From Flammula alnicola (taxonomy: Eukaryota; Basidiomycota; Agaricomycetes; Agaricales; Strophariaceae): 64,000 nt of DNA. The notes beneath the pieces are model-generated. The model had not been told where the DNA came from. It did no database searches and worked only from the letters and a program-made list of their open reading frames with translations. The DNA is taken from contig JADNRV010000023.1 in NCBI GenBank assembly GCA_015499995.1, positions 186,001 through 250,000 of the forward strand, written 5' to 3'. Below, piece by piece: positions 44,142-54,736 of the stretch. The position numbers and the translations under genes are program-made. Position 1 is the stretch's first letter, and the number at the start of each line of letters is the position of its first letter.

Positions 44142-46004
44142 TCAGGCCGCGCGCCCTCTTTTTCGTCTCCTATCTCCTTCATCGGCGTCTTCGGTATTTT
44201 CTGTCATAGATAGTTCTTGGTCCTTGACTTGGGTAACCAATCGCTGGACCACAGTATCCCACATGGCGTCGTTGACACCTTTTGCTTTGCTCAGTTGCTC
44301 GCGTAGTTTCTCCAGCTCCGATTCTAGTTCTGCAACTTTTGAGTCGAGAGCGATAGGATTCGCCTCGCCGCCTTTCGCTGATATGAATGGTTGGATGAAA
44401 AACGCATGGTCGCGTAAGAGTTCATCTGTGGTGTAATCCGATGCCTCGTCTTTGTAAACCTGAATTTTTGTGTAGTGAGCAAAGAGGAATAAGATCGGGA
44501 GATTATGAGATATGGCATACAGTATTATGGCTCGGAAGCATCATGGTTATTTCATGCGCATCTCGCGCCTTCATGTCCCACATTCTTTGGAAAGGCATCA
44601 CAGGTTTTACGGGGATAGCGTCTTTCGAGTCAGCAGAATTTCCAACTCTAAAGTCCAGGTTGATGTGCCCAATCAAGTCCGGAGGCTTAACCATCGATTC
44701 CAGGTGAGCGATTGACATTCCTTTGTGGGTCGATATTGTCCGTAGCAATTGATGTGAAGGAATGTCGTACAGGTGAATAAGACCATCCAATGTTCCGACA
44801 AGGAGAATTGTAGACGTCAAAGATATACAAATACTTGATATCGGTTGTCTATTGGCTCTGTTAGAATGCGGTCCAAGATTCTATCAGACGAGAAAACGCA
44901 CCCAACGGATATCAGCCTCTTTTTCCGTGCTTCGCGGGTTTCGTCGTTGTCGACACGTATAATATCGGTGACGCCAGCTCCTCCAATGGCCTCTGTCACG
45001 ACCCCTCCGACTTTTGACTCCCGTTCTCGGAACAAATTCATTTGGTGTACAGAGCCGTCGGATGATGCAGCAAAGAAAAGTCGCTCTGTTACATCCCACG
45101 CTAGATGTGAGATAGGTTGAGGGAAATAGAATGTCGTCAACAGAGATCGCGATGAGAGATCCCAAAGCTATTGCGGTAGTCAGCGAGAATTAACAAGATG
45201 GAGAGTACGCAGTAAATACCTTGACGGAATGGTCGACGGAGGAAGTCAGTATACGACAGTCCGGGAAAAGGCCAATACCACATATTATGTCGGTGACCGG
45301 AAGAGTATGATCGGAAAGCGTGCAATATGGAACTAAGTGTTCATTTTGCGTATCTTCGTCCAACAATCTAACCGGAACATGTAAGTAAATGGCGAAAGTA
45401 GAGCAATGAGGCCAGCTTGACCTAGATACGGACCAGACGCTCACACCAGAGTCATCACTCCCAGAAACCAGGGCGGCGCCGTCGTTTGTGAAGCGCAGTA
45501 CATTAACTTGGCGGTAATGTGCATCCCATGAGTTGTACATAATGCCGGATGCAGTCTAAAATAAAAATGTGTTAGCCTTCCGGAAAGACACATTATGAGT
45601 TGCTTGCACACCTCCCACAAAAGATTCGGCCAGCTGCTGTCCCACCAGCACACAGATCACCACGGCGATCGAGGGCTATGGAGGTCAATTTTTCAGGTAG
45701 AACGATTTTGAGACTAATTTGGTCCTAAATCGACTGGTTAATCGCGTCTGCAGACAAATGACGAGAAGTTCACCTTTTGGAAATTATACACATTCAGAAT
45801 CGACTTCTCAGGCTGCGAGGCGAGAATGAAGCCACCCTGTGTGTTTTTGGATTCCAAAACTGCGATAGAGTGGGGGCCGGCATTGGTTTGCTTGAAAGAG
45901 GCAAGAGTTGCACCTGTCTGAATGTCGTGTACAGCGATCAACCCGGGGCCAGTAACCGATTGTGTGGGTGCGGTTGCACATAGTAGGGTCTCTTGGAGAA
46001 GCAT
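44142..46004 (-). CDS. IPI3: Pre-rRNA processing WD-repeat protein Ipi3 (WDR18-like), one apparent frame break
   Basis: Member of the Rix1 complex with Ipi1 and Rix1, needed for ITS2 processing and 60S maturation. WD repeats are recognisable in order: TGPGLIAVHDIQTGATLASF, VNVLRFTNDGAALVSGSDDS followed by GVSVWSV, LPVTDIICGIGLFPDCRIL with TSSVDHSVK, HLAWDVTERLFFAASSDGSV, and STILLVGTLDGLIHLYDIPS. A C-terminal coiled coil (VAELESELEKLREQLSKAKG) precedes a basic end. In the second exon the frame changes near 45617-45622, within an AAAA run on the plus strand. Recognisable repeat sequence GGTAAGRIF continues, one base apart, so one base appears missing. Since Ipi3 is essential in yeast, sequence error is more likely than loss. 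Confidence 0.85.
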
Positions 46005-46225
46005 GGCAGAAGTGTATCTCGATGAGAATTGACTTCAACTTCCAAAAAGGCGGCAGTGCAGCATGTCATTGACATTAATGTGAAAATATTAAGCACGTGA
46101 CGTTATGCATGTGTGGCGCGCGTGGCCAGCCGCCAGAACATTCTCTTAGTCCCTGTCGCCCGAGTCGAATCCTTCTTAAGTAGCTCCTTACACTCGATCT
46201 TTTATCTTTCTTTCTGCCCGCGAAC
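46005..46225. promoter_or_regulatory. Bidirectional promoter with CACGTGACG element
   Basis: 221 bp between divergent IPI3 and J-protein start codons. CACGTGACG lies at 46094-46102, near the middle. This combines an E-box core with a TGACG half-site; factor binding is inferred only. Confidence 0.5.
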
Positions 46226-47734
46226 ATGTCCACAGATCTCTACGAGGAACTCGGTATCCCCAGGGATGCAACCCAAGACGAAAGTACGTCTTAGTCTCTA
46301 TGACATAACGACGGGCGCTCATCGTTATAATGACCTTGGACAGTTCGCAAAGCTTACAAGAAAAGAGCTTTGCAAACACATCCCGACAGACTTCCTCCTG
46401 GTGCAACTGCAGCTGAGAAGTCAGAGTCTGACGAGAAATTTCGTAGAGTGCGTCTACTAACATGCTTGCTCCACACCCTGCCTTACCGACATTTACAGGT
46501 CAATAATGCATACGAAGTGCTGAGTGATCCCAGCAAAAGAACCGTGAGTTCTGCTCGTTATAATATTGCGTTCACCCCTTTCTCAACCACTACCAAAGGA
46601 ATACGATACACATGGTGTCTGGCCGCCTCCAGAGGACGATTTTCCTACCTCTCGCATGCCTGGCGGAAGCTATCAGAGGCCTTATAGCCGGTCTCCCTAC
46701 CCATCTCGAAGCCAAAGCTTCCCTAACCCCTTCTTCTCTCACCACCACACCCCATTCTCAGCTTTCCAGTTCACAGATCCGTTTACTCTATTCAACTCTA
46801 TCTTCGAGGGTACTCCTTCTCAAAATCCATCATCTCGCCCTCGCCATCACTATTCCCGATCCATGGATCCTTTTGCACACATGCACAGGATGCAGGAAGA
46901 CATTGAGAGCTTCATGGAGGACATTGACCGAGATCCCTTCGGCATGGGAGGCGGATTTCCGAGGTTTGGTCCGATGATGCAAATGCCCAGTCTTCCCGCA
47001 CTTGACGCCAACCGTGGCCGCTGGATCTCCGAAAGCTATATGACCTCCACCGTAAATGGGGTGACCCAGACCGTCCGAAAGCGTATAGATTCAGATGTAA
47101 GTGTCAACCCCGAGGGGCCTTTCCTCTATGTTTGCTGATCCTTAATTTCCCTGAGTACAGGGTAACGAGCATATTCTTCGTACAATGCCAGACGGCCGTG
47201 AAATCCGCACTATCAACGGAGTAGAGCAGCCTCCAAGCGGCTATCTGCCTCACGCAGATCAAACCGAGAACAGGCGGGTGACCGAGTCTTCGGGACACCG
47301 GTACTTACCTCCGGCCTCTCCGCGCCCTCAACCCGTGGCAAGCACCTCGAGGATGGATTACGGGGTTCGTCCTCCTCCGCCGTATTCTCCTTCTCCCACA
47401 GCTTACCGGGATGCTAGTCGTAAGTGCTTGACATTCAACGACCTATTTTTATGATGTGACGTATCTTCTCAAATTCAGCTCAAACGGAGAGTTATCGTCG
47501 TCCTCGCAGAAGTTCCGATAAATGTATGTATTTTTCTTCTTGTCGTCCCCACGGATCATGGACTGACGAAAAGGGCATTCCTCAGACGCCTATGCTTCCA
47601 GCCCTAGTGAGTAAAATTACTTGATGGACGAAATATTAAAACAACGAGGATGATATCTAATCAATTCATTCTCAGCTCCTGACCCTCGTTCGCACGAAGA
47701 GAGGCATCACAAGAAGAGATGGTGGCAACACTAG
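46226..47734 (+). CDS. DNAJB-type J-domain protein
   Basis: Hsp70 co-chaperone. ATG 46226 gives MSTDLYEELGIPRDATQDE, then IRKAYKKRALQTHPDRLPPG, with the HPD motif. It continues to VNNAYEVLSDPSKRTEYDTH, completing the J domain. A long Ser/Pro/Phe-rich region follows, with FNSIFEGTPSQNP and SFMEDIDRDPFGMGGGFPRF, as in DNAJB6-like proteins. The last exons are short and rich in Pro, Ser and His (YRRPRRSSDK, ERHHKKRWWQH). At least seven exons. No zinc finger, so not a Ydj1-type protein. Divergent from IPI3. Confidence 0.88.
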
Positions 47735-49357
47735 ATGTCGTCAATGCTGGATCCTCGCGTCTGTCCCCGGCGTGTTTTTCATTTCTCGTTGTCTTTCTTT
47801 CTTTCTCCCTATCCATTTCATGAGTCCTTCTCGTACTCCTCACTTTGGGTTAGTCCCATCATTGCCACACCGCTCTTACTGTACAATTACGGACAAGAAA
47901 ATTCTTTTTCGCCTTGTATCCTCAATTTGTATCTCGTAATAATCCCACATATTAGTACTACTACTAGATGTATGTTGTATATGCCGCTATGCGAACGAAG
48001 CCATGTAGATCTCTTCCGCCAAGTCAAAGAATTGCGTGCTAGACTGCGTGCCGTTAATTTAACGGATTCTCAAGGCAACGTCTTCAGGGAAAAGACATTC
48101 AAAGAATAGTCTCATGAGAAAGATAGCCGTCTACATAATATTTTCTTATCGTGGAACACCACGCTGTAAAAATTCTGAAATTCAGGCCCGTGTTGTCTAC
48201 CCTTCGTACCTCTATAGGAGCCGCGGAGGAGGAATGGACGTACTTGCATGGAGCCTGTGATATTTCATAAGAATGTCTAACCATTTTTAAGCAAAGACCA
48301 TGAGGTGAATCAACTTGTAGTTGACCTGCTTAGCAGGTGTGCAACCTTACGAGAACAGGGAAGCGAGCCAATTGTTATCTTTATAAAATCAGGACATGCA
48401 TGAGGTTGATAACGTCGAATCAAATTTCTTTTGGGAAACATTTCAAAATACAACCTTCATTGGGGCAAGTCGTCCACACATTCCTGCAGGAGCCGCCCGC
48501 CAAAGTTTGAGTGGTTCCTTAATCATATCAGCATGAAACCTGCCACTCGTCGACCCCCATTTTAATGACAAGGGTAATCTCCGCTGACTGCCAGTGATTG
48601 ACCCAGATATAATAAAAGAACTCGGAAACGCCCTTGTCGAAGGGGTCGGCCTGGGCGACTCAGATTTATACAGACGACCCTGGCACTCTCTTGCTGCACA
48701 GCAGGGCGTCACCGAATTTCATTGTGGCAAATGAGATGCTTCCGTCTTGGAAGCGGGCTATTGGAAGAATTTAGTGTCAATCTAAGAATACAGTCAACAG
48801 GGACGACGCACCGCCACTACCCAGGCGACTTAATTATTGTCATATGTACAATCTTGGAGGCACATATTTAAAGGACATGGGTCAACGAATATTTGGCATG
48901 TATACACCTGAAATACGGATCGAGTACATCCTGTCCGCCGAGAAAAACAAAGCTGTCAGTACATATTCTACATTATAGAAAAGGTTCGTAAATCAATTGT
49001 TGACGAAAGAACGAAAATGGCTTCCAGCACATTGCGGAAGAATGGGGTGGGGTAAAGAACAAATGAATGGCTGACATACGTAAGAGAGATAGAAAGAACC
49101 AGGTGTATCGGGAGGTGTCCGCGTGGTTCCGTTCTCTCAAACCCTCGGTGTCAATTGTCGTGAAAGTGAAAGGCGTCAGGTATATCATGATTGAATACAA
49201 ATGAGGGTCCAAGGCATGGATGTAAAGATGAATATAAATAATGATGGTGGAAAGTAATGTGTACAGTAGTGGTAGGGCGTGATGTTGGTTGTAAAGCTGA
49301 ACCGAAAATCTGGGTATGGAAGAGGCGACATTGACGGATAGAGAAGATGGCGACTGG
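47735..49357. other. Intergenic, no gene seen
   Basis: About 1.6 kb between convergent genes. The first part has TTTC repeats and T/C-rich sequence typical of a transcript end. Short open frames (for example 48443-48712 -) show no domain, splice pattern or codon sense. Confidence 0.4.
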
Positions 49358-51855
49358 TTAGATCACTATCGCTGTGCGCGACTGCACTGGAGGAAAAGCG
49401 GACGACATGGGCGAGACCTGGCCTTGACCATCTTCGAGGCTTGATGACGTATTAGAGAGAGGAGGAATGCTTGAATTAGGCGTGGGTGGCACGACACCAG
49501 AGGCAGAAACTTTGCCGATGAACCATGACTTAGAAGAGAAGAGTAAGATCAGTAATTTGCACAGAGGAACGGCAAGAGTATCTTACAGGAACCCATCCAC
49601 GATCTCCGCCGACCTCTTTCACAGCCTATGATTACAGGATGAGAAACACCGAATCCTCGGAGTACACTGATTTGCTTACATATGACCAGTGATTATATCT
49701 CTTGAAGACTCGCAAAGCGTCATCTTTCACAAGGTCGAGTTCTTCCTCGCCCTTCTTCCTATAGTCCATCAAGGCGATTCCAGGGAAGCTGGTAGAGATA
49801 ATGCTCAAGGGTAAGATTGGTGTTTTGGAGACAGCGCTATCTGGTGAAGATCCAGATGACGATCCATTCTTGGCAGCAGTCGCCTCTGCAATGGCTGAAG
49901 CAACGGGCACATTGGTTTCAAGAAGACAGCCAGCAGGTACCCAACCTTGCTTGACGATGTCGGCATCGACAATGCCTGACCCTGTTGGGTCGCGTTGTAC
50001 CACCCACCAGCCTCGGGCTCGTGATAGAATGACAAAAGTATCGCCACTAAAGGCAATCTAAGATTAGCGACAGTGATGGTATGCCTCAGAAAGCACTTAC
50101 ACAACGACATCAAATTCATCATCTTGTTCCGCCATGTATGGATAAATAGCGACCGCGTATGAGACGCCGTTGGAAGAAGCTGGTGGCATTTCTCGTGCGC
50201 TAACCCCTCCTCCACTGGATGGTTCTAAGGTATCTCCGCCATTGGATTTGGATCTTCCTGTGTTTTGGCCATTGACATTCTGGCTGACCAAAGTCGAGCC
50301 ACTCATTCCAGTGAATGACGTTGATGTTGATAGGTGTGACATTTGTGTTGAAGCAGATGCTGGTGTTAGAGTCATTTCTTCTTGTCGTGAGGGATCAACC
50401 GCAGGAGAAAGCAAGCTTGCTTCAGGCCAACCAGGCTGCGGGCTCAAGCCAGTCGATATTGTTGGTGTCGAAGCGGACAAATCTTGCACTTCAAGTTTTG
50501 GTGGTCTGTGTGTCGTCCGTGACGAAGAAGCCGCTCTCTGATGGCCATTCGTAGCGACAGAAGACTCCTGAGATATAACAGATGATGCTTTACGTGCTGC
50601 ATGTTTCTGCTGTGCTACAGCTATGGGTGATCGGATATCCTTGATGTGCTTGAGCATAAACACAGGGTTCTTCTTAGCATCTTTCAGCTTTTGGAAGAGA
50701 AGCAAGGGCTTTTCATCATAGCTCAGGCAGCGCTCTATTCGATTTCCTATGGGGGGACATGAATATTACCCCTCAAAGGATGCGGATATATTGAAAACTT
50801 ACCAGATGGACCATAACATATGAACATAGCATAGCTTTGCCAGTTGTCGTTGTTAATACGATACTTCTTCAAAGCTGCAGGAAGGACCTTCCACGTTGGA
50901 TCCTCCAAACTAACTTTGAAACTCTTGAGGTTGTCTGAACTGTCCTGCCTTGATGTCTTAGGTGGAGCGGGCAGAGAGGTGTCGTTTGATAATGGAGGTG
51001 GTCGCGTCTTCTCGGTCGTAGTCGGAGGAAATGTTGATGGGCCGGCATTTTGAGAAAATGCGGGAATGTTATGTTCAATACGTTGCGGTGAAGGGTGGGG
51101 TGATTCCATTGCATCAGCTTTGGTCGGTGACTTCTGTGGCTTGATAAATTGAGCCCACTTGAACGAAGGTTGCCTCCGAAGAGCAGATGGAGATTCATCC
51201 TATGGGTGATCGGTCGAGCTTCAGTGAAAGGAATATAGCATAGAGTTGCATGACTTACAGTGCGCCCTGGAGATGACCGGAGGTTATTGAACTCTTCCAT
51301 GAATGATTGCAAGGTACCAGTCAAGTTTCGATTGTCTTCTTCCAGCGTCCGCAATCGTTGTGCTTGCATAAATGTCTATAAAATTGTCATAAATGGAGGA
51401 ATAATAAGTGAATACCTTGGTCCTTCACGATGGAATGAAGCTTTTCAATGTTGATGTTTTCCACACGCTCGGGAGCTTCGGCTAGCGCGAACTGTTAGAG
51501 AACGAATGCGCAGCAGGGCAAAAAAGAATGCTCACAGGCAGGGACATATGGTGCTCCTCTATTGGGATGTTGTGGGCAAGTTTCACTTGGTATATCGACT
51601 TGAGGATCGACAGTCGTTGACCAATTGTTGTGACGCCCAGTGACTTGAGCCCTTCAGAGTCGAGGTCACATAGTGTGTCCCCTTTCACCTTGTGTTCTGG
51701 AAGAAGTACGTCATTAAGTGGACGGACTAAACAGAAGAAAGATACGCTACCTCGAATTTGACTTTCGTATTGAGGATAGCCTAGGCTTGATAGCCAATTA
51801 TGAACATCCGTTTCGTCCCAGTCGAGGATGTGTCGGTCGGCTGCCAGCCATCCAT
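49358..51855 (-). CDS. Ste50/Ubc2-type adaptor: SAM, RA and two SH3 domains
   Basis: Basidiomycete Ste50 homologues (Ustilago Ubc2) link Ras or Cdc42 input to the MAPK kinase kinase in mating, filamentation and stress signalling. ATG 51855 gives a SAM domain (ILDWDETDVHNWLSSLGYPQ, then DLDSEGLKSLGVTTIGQRLS), a coiled coil (AQRLRTLEEDNRNLTGTLQS), and a disordered Ser/Pro linker. The Ras-association domain follows (VSLEDPTWKVLPAALKKYRI, then DEKPLLLFQKLKDAKKNPVF). The C-terminus has two SH3 domains: AVAIYPYMAEQDDEFDVVVG with GWWVVQRD, and GIALMDYRKKGEEELDLVKD with YNHWSYAVKE and GWVPSWF. Stop at 49358-49360. A truncated paralogue lies directly upstream. Confidence 0.9.
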
Positions 51856-53237
51856 AGCGTTAGATTTTATCGAGGTTATGGTCTAGATTAATGTCGTGAA
51901 TCAAAGTAGAACAAGGTTTAGAGAGAATCGAGGACAGGAGGGTCCAAGGAAGTTGTTCAGATGTAAGCCAACAAGCGACAGTCCAAGTCAAGGCTTAGGA
52001 TCTTTATTAGGTGTCCTCCACGTGACTCGCTTGCGACGCCGCCGCGCAGTGCGCACCAACGGCTGCCAATTGCTTACAGCGCTACCGCGTACTGTCATGA
52101 CGAAAGTCGTCAAAAACACTGCTTGAACACTCGCTTGAACCCAACTGATACTGTTGATAAATCCAGTGCTGGGCACATCCAGCGCCGTTTTGATGCATCA
52201 ATGATCGTCTGAGCTCCTGTCTGCAGTCAGGATAACTCCAGTCTCCGAGTCGACTGACGCAGGCTTAGGCATTGAACGTCGAACGTGAACATTGCTCGGG
52301 CGTGCGATTATGCCGAATTCAAGCATGAAAGAAGAACCTAGAATTTCAGAGTAAATCAAATCATAAATAACAAGGATTTTTTGCCAGTTTAAACCCGACA
52401 TAATTAACTGTGCGATAAATCTGACATTGATTCCCATTCATAGTTTTAAGATACATAGGTAGATTGGATGCATAGATGGGTAAAAATATTGTCTACACCA
52501 GTAGCAGTTGTGCTGGTAACTATGGGTATAGGAAATAGCGAGAATTGGTGAGAAAGGACCGTCATAATTGCCGTGATGAAATGTGTGATGGTGCAGTGTT
52601 AGCCGCGACCGTACTACAGCTTGGTAATGCCGCAGCCCAAAAACTGAGCGAGCTTGAGAAAAAGAATAAGTGGGAGGAGGAAAAGGTCTGGGGGATTGCC
52701 CGAAAAATGGTCATCACGGATCAACCGTCAAGACAAAAACGCCGTGATTGCCCCTCCAGCAAGTTTCGCATGGCGTGAATATAAGAGAGCAGGTTTCAGG
52801 ACTTTCCGCCTCAGTCACATATCGTAGGAGCGTAGGGGTTATGAGGGAAGGGTGTCAAACCGGAGGCAAAGGAAATGATGTGAGGACGTAGGCTCCATAG
52901 GTCTGCTACAGGCTGAATGTCAGCTTGTCAAAGCTGATCAATGACACGACAACTGAAACTGAGGATAAGCATGGCCAATAGACACGAAGGCGCGTAATGA
53001 AAGGGGACCTCGATTCGTTGGTGAAGGACGTTCACATGCATATTGGCAGCTCAGCTGGTCAAAGTGATGTTTACGCCGCCATATGTATGTCAAACTTTCT
53101 GAATCCTCGTTTCAAGGGTATAAATATCGCCTGTGTAAACTGAGGTGAGAGAGGTTGAGCATATAGAATTACTAGACATCCTTACCAGATGCATGCAACG
53201 TGTATAATAGTGCGGAGTCAAGATTGAGTATTTAAAA
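51856..53237. other. Intergenic between Ste50 paralogues
   Basis: About 1.4 kb, holding the promoter of the full-length adaptor (CACGTGACTC at 52019-52028, some 165 bp upstream of its start) and the 3' flank of the truncated paralogue. No SH3-coding remnant was recognised here by eye. Confidence 0.45.
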
Positions 53238-54481
53238 TCAGGGCGTGGACGAGGAAGGGTCGGGTAGGCTTGGCTCTGACTTGTATTTAGACTTGGAGTG
53301 CCTGTGAGACATCTGAAGATGACTGACGCATAGCGTCGTTGCTTTCTTGCGAGAAGGAGAACGGAGATCTTTCATGTTCTTGAGAACGAAGGCAGGATTC
53401 TTTTTCGAGTCTTTCAGCTTCTTGAAAAGATATAAGGGCTTTTCGTTAAGCTCTAGTCGGCGTTTAGTACGATTCCCTAAGCCCAGAGAAAGGATGTTAA
53501 GTGTCGGCCCATTTTCTTATATTCGGTACAGTCTTACCAGGAGGTCCAAAGCTGATGAACATTGCGTAATTAGGCCACTCATCGTGATTGATGCGATGTT
53601 TCTTGAGCGCTGCAGGGAGCACCTTCCATGTGGGGTCATCGAGGCTCACTTTCGTGTTGTCCGAGATATCGTGGCTTGCGGATCGAGGTGTTGCATATGC
53701 AGCGGCCGGATTTTCGGAGGCTGGTACCCGAGTTGGGCTCTCCTGACGGGCGTCTGGATCTGTAGAACCCAACACGGCTCGGCCAATGGCCTCTATGTCG
53801 CTCCGGAGATATGGGATTTGCTTTCGAATCTTTCATCAGCCTAAATGGTACCACGTTGAGCTGAATGGCAGGGAGTGAGCTATTTACAGGTAATCCCATT
53901 GACAAGCGAAGTTTGGTGATCTCGTCCAGAAATGATCGCATAGCATTGTTGATTGTTCGGGTATTTCTTCCAGGGTACGCAAGCGTTGAGCTATATTTAA
54001 GAAGAGGTCAATAAGTTGAAGGTGGGTATGATCCCAAATGAGCAAGTACATGCCTTGGTCCTTCACGGTGGAATGAATGTCTTCGAGGGAAATGTTTTCG
54101 GTAGCCTCGGCTGTGGGACATGAGAAAATTGCACAATGCATTGATATTAAAAGACGTACATGGAGGAATATAGTCATCCTCATTAAATGGTATGTTGTGA
54201 GCCACTTTGAGATTAAAGACAGACTTGAGGATGGATAATCTTTGGCCAACTGAAGCGACACCCATTGACTTGAGCGCTTCAGAATCTAGAAGACATAAGG
54301 TATCTCCTTGTATCTTATGCTCTGCAGCAATTTTAGAGAAAGTTGTGAATAATAACGCCTAGAAAATCTGCACACCTCTGATTTGGCGCTCGTAGTGAGG
54401 AAACCCGAGCTTAGAAAGCCATTGATGTACGTCTACTTCATCCCAGTCAAGCAAATATTTGTCGGTCACTGGTCCGTCCAT
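53238..54481 (-). CDS. Ste50-like paralogue: SAM and RA only, SH3 domains absent
   Basis: ATG 54481 starts MDGPVTDKYLLDWDEVDVHQ, then WLSKLGFPHYERQIRG and LDSEALKSMGVASVGQRLSI, a SAM domain clearly paralogous to the neighbour's. After a short coiled coil (TVKDQAQRLRTLEE) the frame shifts near 53963-53965 (a T-run on the plus strand), then continues as AMRSFLDEITKLRLSMGLP. The RA domain reads VSLDDPTWKVLPAALKKHRI, then ELNEKPLYLFKKLKDSKKNP. It ends just after the RA in a basic tail (SHRHSKSKYKSEP) and stop at 53238-53240. Both SH3 domains are missing. Either a competing SAM-RA isoform or a partial duplication. Confidence 0.8.
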
Positions 54482-54736
54482 ATCCAAGAGAGAGTTGAGG
54501 TTTGGAGGAGGGGGACTACAGCGGATGATGGTGGTCGTGAATAGAGCCAGCCAGGTCAAGATGGCAACATTCAAAATGAGAGCCGTACCGCTTCCCCTCT
54601 AAACATACAACACTGTCAACAGCGCAATCTCGTTATCTATTTCTGGCACACAGGCACGTGGAATTGTCAGCACAGCCACTCTCGTGACGCTTCTCGTTTG
54701 AGCGCAGGTGCAGCTCTCACAACTCTGCTGTATAAT
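54482..54736. promoter_or_regulatory. Divergent promoter region with CACGTG
   Basis: 255 bp between divergent start codons. CACGTG lies at 54655-54660, about 80 bp upstream of the plus-strand gene. Confidence 0.45.

Noticed and set aside
48443..48712. 89-codon minus-strand frame in the 1.6-kb gap
   Set aside because: Composition and lack of motif suggest a random open frame in a 3' flanking region.
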